Below are positions 21,485 through 27,045 of a stretch of DNA of 32,630 nt, piece by piece. Source of the stretch: 9FT-COMBO-53-11 sp035291485 (lineage in GTDB: Bacteria > Patescibacteriota > WWE3 > 9FT-COMBO-53-11); NCBI GenBank assembly GCA_035291485.1, contig DATDSA010000013.1, positions 1 to 32,630 on the forward strand, read 5' to 3'. Numbering within the stretch: position 1 is the stretch's first letter; every line of letters starts with the position of its first letter. The position numbers were made by a program, and so were the translations under genes. Under the pieces are notes generated by a model. That model was not told the DNA's origin, did not search any database, and saw only the letters and a program-made list of their open reading frames with translations.

Positions 21485-21975
21485 GTGAGACTTCTACTCC
21501 TTTTCATCCAATCCAGAACTCGGGGGATCGCCTCTTCGATCGATTGCTTGATCAATTTGAGTTCCGGGGAAGTGGGCTTTTCGACCACAAATTGATTGGC
21601 CGTCTTCCCAGCCGGCGGCTTGCCGACCCCGATCCGCAACCGCCAAAACTCCTGGGTCCCAAGCTCGTCAATGATGCTCTGCACCCCCTTGTGGCCGGCA
21701 GAAGAACGATTGAATTGGAGCTTCCACTGCCCCGGTTCGAGGTCCAGGTCGTCGTGAACAACAAGCAAATTGCTAATTGGTAATTGATAATTGTTAATTA
21801 ACTCTTTGACTTCCTTCCCAGATTCGTTCATAAAAATCGAGGTTTTGTGGAGCTTTAACTGTTTACTGTCAACTGTTGACTGTTCACCAATCGTGTCAAC
21901 GACTAGTTGACCTACATTATGGCGGGTTTTTTGGTAGCGAGAACCAGGATTTCCAAGACCGACGATGAGTTTCAT
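21481..21975 (-). CDS. pth: Peptidyl-tRNA hydrolase, with two repeat-derived segments
   Basis: Frees tRNA from peptidyl-tRNA dropped by ribosomes. LIVGLGNPGSRYQKTRHNVGQLVVD (Asn9, His19), IFMNESGKEV (Asn), VVHDDLDLEPG (Asp) and SAGHKGVQSII (His) give all the active-site residues; the fold ends LRIGVGKP...VLDWM. 164 residues is slightly short. Two stretches are encoded by heptamer repeats: EQSTVDSKQL (21858-21885) in the variable region after the first helix and LINNYQLPISNL (21765-21799) before the catalytic Asp strand, replacing native sequence rather than adding length. A TATAGT lies 9 nt before the ATG and there is no Shine-Dalgarno. Confidence 0.95.
   Translation of the reverse strand: MKLIVGLGNPGSRYQKTRHNVGQLVVDTIGEQSTVDSKQLKLHKTSIFMNESGKEVKELINNYQLPISNLLVVHDDLDLEPGQWKLQFNRSSAGHKGVQSIIDELGTQEFWRLRIGVGKPPAGKTANQFVVEKPTSPELKLIKQSIEEAIPRVLDWMKRSRSLT
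21765..21799. repeat. Five tandem 7-nt units inside pth
   Basis: On the plus strand GCAAATT, GCTAATT, GGTAATT, GATAATT, GTTAATT; read in frame by the minus-strand gene. Confidence 0.85.
21858..21885. repeat. Four tandem 7-nt units inside pth
   Basis: On the plus strand ACTGTTT, ACTGTCA, ACTGTTG, ACTGTTC. The complementary unit (AACAGT core) resembles the CAACAGT heptamer class described as STRR in cyanobacteria. Confidence 0.85.
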
Positions 21976-21990
21976 ATCTTTTTTACTATA

Positions 21991-22011
21991 CCCTAACCCC
22001 TAGCCCCTAAA
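21991..22011. repeat. Three tandem 7-nt units upstream of pth
   Basis: CCCTAAC, CCCTAGC, CCCTAAA, immediately upstream of the TATAGT that may serve pth. Confidence 0.75.
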
Positions 22012-22012
22012 A

Positions 22013-22041
22013 TAAAAGAGAGCGCGGGGGAAGTCGCGCTC
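22013..22041 (-). terminator. Terminator of the 139-residue orphan
   Basis: On the minus strand GAGCGCG and CGCGCTC pair, followed by TCTTTTATTTT. The stem-loop is identical to that at 22607. Confidence 0.85.
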
Positions 22042-22048
22042 GGAAAGT

Positions 22049-22468
22049 CTAGCTAGAATAAACCTGGCCCTTCTTCGGCAGACCATAGATAGCCTCGAGG
22101 ACCTTCGCAGCCTTTTCGCCTTGGGTGCGCTTCGTCTGAAGGTACTCTAGCAAACTCTCCATCTGGTTTTGGACCCCGATATCGAGCTTACGCCGCGCAC
22201 TCTTTTCGGCTTTTTCAAAGACACTAAGCCGCCAAGTCGTATAGATGTGCCACACGCCCGAGGTCCCCATCGCGGGCCGCGCGATTCCCAGGGCCACGTC
22301 GTCCAGCACCAGAAAATCGGTTAGGACCTTGGCGTCCCAACCGTTGATCAGCACCCGGCGGAGCCGCGAGTAGTAGAGCTCCGAATTAATGAGCCGGCCG
22401 GCGGCATTGACCAGGGCGATCTTGTCGTCATCCGACATTCGCTCCACGTAGCAATCATCCGTGCTCAC
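22049..22468 (-). CDS. Orphan protein, paralogue of 22650-23048
   Basis: 139 residues, soluble, mixed helix. The conserved core LRRVLINGWDAKVLTDFLVLDDVALGIAR matches LRRILLKDPDPKILADFLTMDNVVLVAR in the paralogue; the segment after it (WRLSVFEKAEKSARRKLDIGVQNQMESLLEYLQ) also aligns. GTG start at 22468, 7 nt after GGAGAGG. It has its own promoter, a leader of about 100 nt and a terminator, each matching those of the paralogue, so the whole unit seems duplicated. I do not recognise the family; no catalytic motif is visible. Confidence 0.7.
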   Translation of the reverse strand: MSTDDCYVERMSDDDKIALVNAAGRLINSELYYSRLRRVLINGWDAKVLTDFLVLDDVALGIARPAMGTSGVWHIYTTWRLSVFEKAEKSARRKLDIGVQNQMESLLEYLQTKRTQGEKAAKVLEAIYGLPKKGQVYSS

Positions 22469-22545
22469 AAACTCACCTCTCCCTGCAACCGCTCTTCCCC
22501 AGAGCTTTGTGGCTCAATCGTTATCCGGTGAGAACGGATTCCGGA

Positions 22546-22563
22546 CAACCACGCTAGCCAACA
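22546..22563 (-). promoter_or_regulatory. Conserved leader motif, copy 1
   Basis: On the minus strand TGTTGGCTAGCGTGGTTG, beginning about 9 nt after the predicted transcript start and 78 nt before the start codon. It matches 17 of 18 nt at 23119. Confidence 0.55.
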
Positions 22564-22578
22564 GTGCAGGTTGATTGA

Positions 22579-22606
22579 ATTATATCGCGCAACTACGGGA
22601 TTTCAA
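22579..22606 (-). promoter_or_regulatory. Sigma70-type promoter of the 139-residue orphan
   Basis: On the minus strand TTGAAA (22606-22601), a 16-nt spacer and a perfect TATAAT (22584-22579). Confidence 0.7.
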
Positions 22607-22642
22607 GGAAAAAAGAAAAGGAGCGCGGGGGAAGTCGCGCTC
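22607..22642 (-). terminator. Terminator of the 132-residue orphan
   Basis: On the minus strand GAGCGCG and CGCGCTC pair, followed by CTTTTCTTTTTTCC. Same stem and loop as at 22013. Confidence 0.85.
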
Positions 22643-22649
22643 GGTAGAA

Positions 22650-23048
22650 CTATCCTAGGTACGAACTCTTCTCGGCCTCTCTCAAGATCAAGACCACGAT
22701 GTTCGGGGTACGCCCCCACGGACAAAACGCGTGGTCGAGGAGGTAGTGGAACAACTTCTTACCTCCTTTTGTCATCTTAGCGTCCATCCTAATCTGTGTC
22801 TTCCGATAGGCCTCGGTGAAGACCCAACTGCGCCTATTAGTCAACCGGGTAGCAGCGTCGCCATCTCCGAGCAGAATCCTCGCCACCAAAACGACGTTAT
22901 CCATTGTTAGGAAATCGGCGAGGATCTTAGGGTCGGGATCTTTCAAAAGGATCCGGCGAAGCCGAGCTTCGTACGGGTCTGAACGAAGAAGATCTCCTAC
23001 AGCATCCATGAGCAGCTCTCCATGTCCCAATAGAACAGACTTTTTCAT
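22650..23048 (-). CDS. Orphan protein, paralogue of 22049-22468
   Basis: Start ATG at 23048 (MKKSVLLGHGEL), chosen because GGAGG lies 5 nt upstream; a TTG frame start at 23078 falls inside the leader that is conserved with the paralogue. 132 residues. The shared core LRRILLKDPDPKILADFLTMDNVVLVARILLGDGDAATR is followed by a divergent, basic helical part (YRKTQIRMDAKMTKGGKKLFHYLLDHAFCPWG) and a hydrophobic NIVVLILREAEKS end. Function unknown. Confidence 0.7.
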   Translation of the reverse strand: MKKSVLLGHGELLMDAVGDLLRSDPYEARLRRILLKDPDPKILADFLTMDNVVLVARILLGDGDAATRLTNRRSWVFTEAYRKTQIRMDAKMTKGGKKLFHYLLDHAFCPWGRTPNIVVLILREAEKSSYLG

Positions 23049-23118
23049 CTTATCCTCCGTCACCTTGTTCTTCCCCAAGGCATCGGCTCATCTTGTCGTC
23101 CCGATTTTGGATTTGGGG

Positions 23119-23136
23119 CAACCACCCTAGCCAACA
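23119..23136 (-). promoter_or_regulatory. Conserved leader motif, copy 2
   Basis: On the minus strand TGTTGGCTAGGGTGGTTG, about 10 nt after the predicted transcript start. Same position relative to the promoter as copy 1, and the rest of the leader (GAGCC, then TGGGGAAGA) also matches. Confidence 0.55.
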
Positions 23137-23152
23137 AGGAGGACTTGCAATA

Positions 23153-23181
23153 ATTATACTATAGGATTACAGATTTAGGAA
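23153..23181 (-). promoter_or_regulatory. Promoter of the 132-residue orphan
   Basis: A perfect TATAAT on the minus strand (23158-23153); the -35 (TTCCTA at a 17-nt spacing) is weak. Confidence 0.5.
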
Positions 23182-23182
23182 G

Positions 23183-23449
23183 TTAATCCTCATGGACACC
23201 AAGAATATGTTTAGCACCGTGAACCACTAGCGCGTTGATCTGTTCTTCCAAGGTAACGCCGTTTTTCTTAGCCAGTTTGCGGGCTTCGGATTTGCAGATC
23301 AGGATCTCGCCCAGGAGCATCCCGTCCTTCGTCTTATCGTAATAGGGAAAAGAAAGCACGGCCGGCGTGTAGGACTTGCCCCGCATCTCTTGGTTTATTT
23401 TTTGGATTTTTTTAGGAGAAACAAAGGAAACAGTAATTTTAACCTCCAT
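23183..23449 (-). CDS. ybeY: Short YbeY endoribonuclease homologue with an altered metal motif
   Basis: YbeY processes 16S rRNA 3' ends and takes part in ribosome quality control. Family features are SFVSPKKIQKINQEMRGKSYTPAVLSFPY, LGEILIC and NALVVHGAKHILG. Only 88 residues are present against about 150: the N-terminal part is missing and the protein ends two residues after the metal motif. The usual HGxxHxxGxDH here reads HGAKHILGVHED, so the third zinc His is shifted by one or replaced by Glu/Asp. Upstream the 21-nt palindrome supplies TTGCGT-16-TACTAT; no Shine-Dalgarno. Confidence 0.85.
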   Translation of the reverse strand: MEVKITVSFVSPKKIQKINQEMRGKSYTPAVLSFPYYDKTKDGMLLGEILICKSEARKLAKKNGVTLEEQINALVVHGAKHILGVHED

Positions 23450-23460
23450 AATTAATTGTT

Positions 23461-23481
23461 ATAGTATATATCATATACTAT
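23461..23481. repeat. 21-nt AT palindrome, copy 2
   Basis: Exact reverse complement of 6187-6207. It lies 12 nt upstream of the ybeY ATG and points, like copy 1, towards the downstream gene. Confidence 0.8.
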
Positions 23482-23507
23482 TACGCAAGCACGACGGGCG
23501 GAATGGA

Positions 23508-23963
23508 TTAGACACCGAGGACTTCTCCTACGATCCGGCTCACAACCGACCCGTCGGCCTGGCCCTGGACCTTGGGCATCAGTAGTCCCATCACCTTGCC
23601 CATATCGGTGATCCCGGCCGCACCGGATTCCTGAACCGCCACCCGCGCCAACTCCCGGATCTGGTCCTCACCCATCTGCGCAGGAAGATATCCTCGGATC
23701 ATCTCTAGCTCGTTCCGCTCCTTGCCGACCAGGTCATCCCGTCCACCCTTTTGATAAGCGTCGATCGACTCCACCCGCTGTTTCGCCTGCTTCTGCAGGA
23801 CCGCCACCAGCTCCTCATCAGTCAGGACCGCGTCCTTGCCCTTAGCGATCTCAGCGTTGTGGATCTCCGCAAGGAGGTAGCGCATCGAGAGCGCCTTGGC
23901 GGTGTCGCCGGTTTTAAGCGCCTCGGTGAGGTCCGCTTTCATCTGGTCTAGCATTCCCATCAT
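23508..23963 (-). CDS. yqeY: GatB/YqeY-domain protein
   Basis: 151 residues of the YqeY family, related to the C-terminal domain of GatB: MLDQMKADLTEALKTGDTAKALSMRYLLAEIHNAEIAKG, EELVAVLQKQAKQRVESIDAYQKGGRDDL, then the tail domain GYLPAQMGEDQIRELARVAVQESG...GKVMGLLMPKVQGQADGSVVSRIVGEVL. The family probably contacts tRNA or aids amidotransfer but its exact role is unsettled. AAGGAG is 5-6 nt before the ATG, and the start overlaps the rpsU stop (ATGA), a pairing seen in many bacteria. Confidence 0.93.
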   Translation of the reverse strand: MMGMLDQMKADLTEALKTGDTAKALSMRYLLAEIHNAEIAKGKDAVLTDEELVAVLQKQAKQRVESIDAYQKGGRDDLVGKERNELEMIRGYLPAQMGEDQIRELARVAVQESGAAGITDMGKVMGLLMPKVQGQADGSVVSRIVGEVLGV

Positions 23964-24154
23964 TCCGTCTCCTCCTTCTCATGCTCAATCATCTTTTGTT
24001 TTTGCGAGCGCTTGCGCTTCTTGATCTCGGACGGCTTCTCATAGAATTCGCGGCGGCGCATCTCCAGCATAATCCCCTCTTTCAAAACTTCGCGATTAAA
24101 ACGCCGTAGCGCCTCCTCCAACGATTCCCCCGGTTTTAGTGTGACTTTAGCCAT
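23960..24154 (-). CDS. rpsU: Ribosomal protein bS21
   Basis: Start ATG at 24154 (MAKVTLKPGESLEEALRRFNREVLKEGIMLEMRRREFYEKPSEIKKRKR), the standard bS21 layout: a short strand, then two basic helices. 64 residues. bS21 sits near the 16S anti-Shine-Dalgarno and affects initiation. Its own gene has no Shine-Dalgarno: heptamer repeats run to within a few bases of the start codon. Co-transcribed with yqeY. Confidence 0.95.
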   Translation of the reverse strand: MAKVTLKPGESLEEALRRFNREVLKEGIMLEMRRREFYEKPSEIKKRKRSQKQKMIEHEKEETE

Positions 24155-24158
24155 GACA

Positions 24159-24232
24159 GTTTCAGGTTTCAAGTTTCAGGTAACAAGTTGGACGAGTGCC
24201 CCATGTTACTTGTTACGTGTCCCTTGTTACTT
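24159..24232. repeat. Two 7-nt repeat arrays upstream of rpsU
   Basis: GTTTCAG, GTTTCAA, GTTTCAG, GTAACAA (24159-24186) and GTTACTT, GTTACGT, GTCCCTT, GTTACTT (24205-24232). They fill almost the whole 92-nt gap between the HIT gene and rpsU. Confidence 0.85.
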
Positions 24233-24246
24233 AACAAACACCTCCT

Positions 24247-24603
24247 TTATACGTGCCGAACTTCCGTCGGCGACTTCCAACCTCCAATTAGATGAATGTG
24301 CAGGTGATCCACGGTCTGCCCGGCCCCGGGACCGGCGTTGGTGACCAGCTTGTATCCGTCCAGAACCCCGGCCTCCTCCGCCAGCTGGCGCGAGAGGGCG
24401 AACACCCGTCCTAGGACATCAGCCCGCCGCTCCAGGTCCCCACCCTGGATCTCCAGGTGTTCCTTCGGAACGATCAGCAGGTGGACGGGGGCCGAGGGAT
24501 GAATATCCTTGAAAACGGCGAAGACCTCGTCCTCATACACAAACTCCGCCGGAACCTCCTTGCGGACAATTTTGCAAAAAATGCAATCCAAATCTTTTTT
24601 CAT
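24247..24603 (-). CDS. HIT-family nucleotide hydrolase/transferase
   Basis: 118 residues from ATG 24603 (GAGG 5 nt upstream); an ATG at 24627, overlapping the proS stop, also has AAGGAG and cannot be excluded. The HIT triad is HLHIH (His100, His102, His104), with DCIFCKI (Cys7, Cys10) and H41 as possible zinc ligands, as in Hint proteins. NAGPGAGQTVDHLHIHLIGG is the family signature. Hint-type enzymes cleave nucleoside phosphoramidates and aminoacyl-AMP; its place after proS fits clearance of adenylates, but that is inference. Confidence 0.92.
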   Translation of the reverse strand: MKKDLDCIFCKIVRKEVPAEFVYEDEVFAVFKDIHPSAPVHLLIVPKEHLEIQGGDLERRADVLGRVFALSRQLAEEAGVLDGYKLVTNAGPGAGQTVDHLHIHLIGGWKSPTEVRHV

Positions 24604-24619
24604 TGTTTCCTCGCTCTTT

Positions 24620-25873
24620 TTAAGCATACTTCTCCTTTATTTTATCAGCCAGCTTCCCCACCGGCACCACCTCGGCCTTTCCATCCGCGCGGCTTGAGAC
24701 TTCCACCCCGCCTGCTTCCAGACTCTTCTTGGAAACGAGGACCCGCACCGGCACGCCGATCAGATCGGCGTCGTGCAGCTTAACCCCGGCCGGTTCGCTG
24801 CGGTCGTCGTAGAGGGTTTCCAAACCGGATTTTTCCATCGCCTCGTAGAGCGTTTCGGCGACGCCCTCTCCCCCGTCCAACGAAACGAGGTGCACATCGA
24901 AGGGAGTGAGCTCCTTCGGCCAGATGATGCCGCGCTCGTCGTGGCCGGCCTTGCTCTCGATCGCCGCCGCCATGATCCGCGCCAGACCTATCCCGTAGCA
25001 GCCCATCACCAGCGGGTGGCGGGAGCCGTCGGCGCCCACGAAGAAGGCTTTCATCTTTTCGGAATAGACCGTTCCGAGCTTGAAGACGTGAGCCATCTCG
25101 ATCGCTGCGGTGGTGAAAATAGTCTGACCGCAATTTGGACAACTTTTTAGTTCACCTGACTTTTGCAAATTGGAAGCAAAGTCGCAGTGTTCGCAGTAAA
25201 CGGCCTTATCCTCTCCCGCTTCCGCCGGCAACATGAACTCGTGCGATTCGGAACCACCGATCGTTCCCGAGTGCGCCGAAACGACCAAGACCTTGAGCCC
25301 GCAGCGGAAGAAGATCCGCTCGTAGGCCTTGAGAACTTCCAAGTAGTAGCGATCGAGGTCTTCTTCATCAGCGTGGAACGAATAGAGGTCCTTCATCAGA
25401 AACTCGCGAGTTCGCAGGACTCCCCCGGTCGGCCGCATCTCGTTGCGGAATTTGTTCTGGATCTGGAAAACCGCTAACGGCAAGTCCTTGTAGGAGGAGA
25501 TGAAACGGCGGGCCAGGTCGGTCACGATCTCTTCGTGGGTGGGACCCAGCGCCAGCTCGCGGTCGCGTCGGTCCTTGAATTTGAAGAGAGGCGGGTCGAT
25601 CTCCCCCGGCCCTTCCCAGCGCCCGGACTCCAGCCACTGCTCCTTTTTCTGGAGGGTAGGCATCAGGATCTCCTGTCCGCCGATCCCCTCCATCTCCTCC
25701 CGGATCACCTCTTCGATTTTACGCATCACCCGCCAACCCAAGGGCAAAAAAGTGTAGACGCCAGCCATCAGCGGATCGACGTAGCCAGCCTTCAACAAAA
25801 GCCGATGGGAAAGCGCCTCCGCTTCCTTCGGAACCTCCCGCAGGCTTCTCCCGATAAACTTTGAGTATCTCAT
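24620..25873 (-). CDS. proS: Prolyl-tRNA synthetase without the editing (INS) domain
   Basis: Class II synthetase for Pro. Motif 1 (PLGWRVMRKIEEVIREEMEGIGGQEILMP), LALGPTHEEIVTD, motif 2 (FRNEMRPTGGVLRTREFLMKDLYSF, residues 142-166) and motif 3 (GCYGIGLARIMAAAIE) are present, then the anticodon domain. 417 residues against about 570 in bacterial ProRS: between motifs 2 and 3 the INS editing domain is replaced by a small zinc ribbon, CEHC (227, 230) and CPNC (245, 248). Mischarged Ala-tRNA-Pro would need a separate deacylase, not seen here. The start is ATG at 25873, with little Shine-Dalgarno. Confidence 0.96.
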   Translation of the reverse strand: MRYSKFIGRSLREVPKEAEALSHRLLLKAGYVDPLMAGVYTFLPLGWRVMRKIEEVIREEMEGIGGQEILMPTLQKKEQWLESGRWEGPGEIDPPLFKFKDRRDRELALGPTHEEIVTDLARRFISSYKDLPLAVFQIQNKFRNEMRPTGGVLRTREFLMKDLYSFHADEEDLDRYYLEVLKAYERIFFRCGLKVLVVSAHSGTIGGSESHEFMLPAEAGEDKAVYCEHCDFASNLQKSGELKSCPNCGQTIFTTAAIEMAHVFKLGTVYSEKMKAFFVGADGSRHPLVMGCYGIGLARIMAAAIESKAGHDERGIIWPKELTPFDVHLVSLDGGEGVAETLYEAMEKSGLETLYDDRSEPAGVKLHDADLIGVPVRVLVSKKSLEAGGVEVSSRADGKAEVVPVGKLADKIKEKYA

Positions 25874-25896
25874 CAGAAAAAGGTTACCATAATGGG

Positions 25897-27045
25897 GTGG
25901 TAAATAAGAAAATTATCATTGCGGGAGCAGCTGTTCTGATTGCCCTAACCGCCTATCTCTTTTATTTCCAAACCACCCACACCTCTCTCCTGGAAATCCT
26001 GAACTTTCTCAATCCGCCTTCGAGCGAACCGCGGGGACTGATCGCCCAGGAACAGCTGGAACTCGTTGAACAGGAAATCACCGTTAACGGCCTCAAAAGA
26101 ACCCTGAAGATCCCGGCGGGATACAAAATCGAAGTCTTCGCCGACGGTCTCACCCGCCCGCGGCTGTTGGCTTTTGAACCGGAAAGCGGCGACCTCTACC
26201 TTACCGAAACCGGCACCGGCAAGGTCTGGAACGTCACTAAGCGGGAAGTGGTTGTCCAGGGAATCAAGAACGTCCACGGGATCGCTTTTTTCGAGGGTGA
26301 CCTCTATATCGCCTCCACCACCAGCATCTTCCGGTACCGAAACGAGGATCTGGAAACGCTAGTCAGCGACCTCCCCAGCGGCGGCCACTACACCGCCACC
26401 ATCGCCTTCGGCCCGGATGGCAAGCTGTATGTTTCGCGAGGATCTTCCTGCAACGCCTGTGAGAACGAAATTCGCCGGGCGGCCATCCTGCGGTTTGACA
26501 AGGATGGACAGAACGAAGAGATTTTCGCTTCGGGATTGAGGAACGATGTCGGGATGGCATTCCATCCCCGCACCGGCCAACTCTGGACGACCGAAAACGG
26601 CCGGGACCGCCTCGGCGACAACCTGCCGCCCGAGGAAATTAACATCATCAAGGAGGGAAAGAACTACGGCTGGCCCTACTGCTACAGCCGGAACGTTCCC
26701 GACCCGGATTTCGGCAGCGCCGCGGTCTGCGCCGACAAAGAACCGCCCTATATCGAGATGCAGGCCCACTCCGCCCCGCTCGGGATGCGCTTCGACCAAG
26801 GCGCCAAGAATCTCTACATCGCCTTCCACGGTTCCTGGAACCGGAGCGTTCCGACCGGATACAAGGTGGTGCGAATTTCAAACCCGACGGGCAATGAACC
26901 CAAAATCGCCGACTACATCAGCGGTTGGTTGGTGGGTACTAAGGCCTGGGGCCGGCCGGTGGACGTCATCTTCGACGGAGACGGAAACATGTTCATCTCC
27001 GACGACGCGGCGGGGGTTATCTACAAACTCTCAAAGATTAATTGA
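25897..27045 (+). CDS. Membrane-anchored PQQ-type sugar dehydrogenase-like beta-propeller
   Basis: Start GTG at 25897 (VVNKKIIIAG); a TTG at 25861 would overlap proS head to head. The N-terminus is a signal anchor (IIIAGAAVLIALTAYLFYF), so the domain faces outwards. The propeller repeats include IPAGYKIEVFADGLTRPRLLAFEPESGDLYLTETGTGKVW, GLRNDVGMAFHPRTGQLWTTENGRDRLGDNLPPEEIN and GKNYGWPYCYSRN, the last two being signatures of soluble glucose/sorbosone dehydrogenase-like proteins. Paired Cys (SSCNACEN, and PYC...VCAD) could form disulphides outside the cell. Substrate and use of PQQ are uncertain, as no PQQ genes are visible. It is convergent with the giant gene, overlapping by 8 nt. Confidence 0.85.
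   Translation: MVNKKIIIAGAAVLIALTAYLFYFQTTHTSLLEILNFLNPPSSEPRGLIAQEQLELVEQEITVNGLKRTLKIPAGYKIEVFADGLTRPRLLAFEPESGDLYLTETGTGKVWNVTKREVVVQGIKNVHGIAFFEGDLYIASTTSIFRYRNEDLETLVSDLPSGGHYTATIAFGPDGKLYVSRGSSCNACENEIRRAAILRFDKDGQNEEIFASGLRNDVGMAFHPRTGQLWTTENGRDRLGDNLPPEEINIIKEGKNYGWPYCYSRNVPDPDFGSAAVCADKEPPYIEMQAHSAPLGMRFDQGAKNLYIAFHGSWNRSVPTGYKVVRISNPTGNEPKIADYISGWLVGTKAWGRPVDVIFDGDGNMFISDDAAGVIYKLSKIN

Noticed and set aside
21991..22011. CCCTAA-like units resembling telomeric repeats
   Set aside because: Only three units, in the middle of a bacterial gene cluster, and matching the 7-nt period of the other cassettes.
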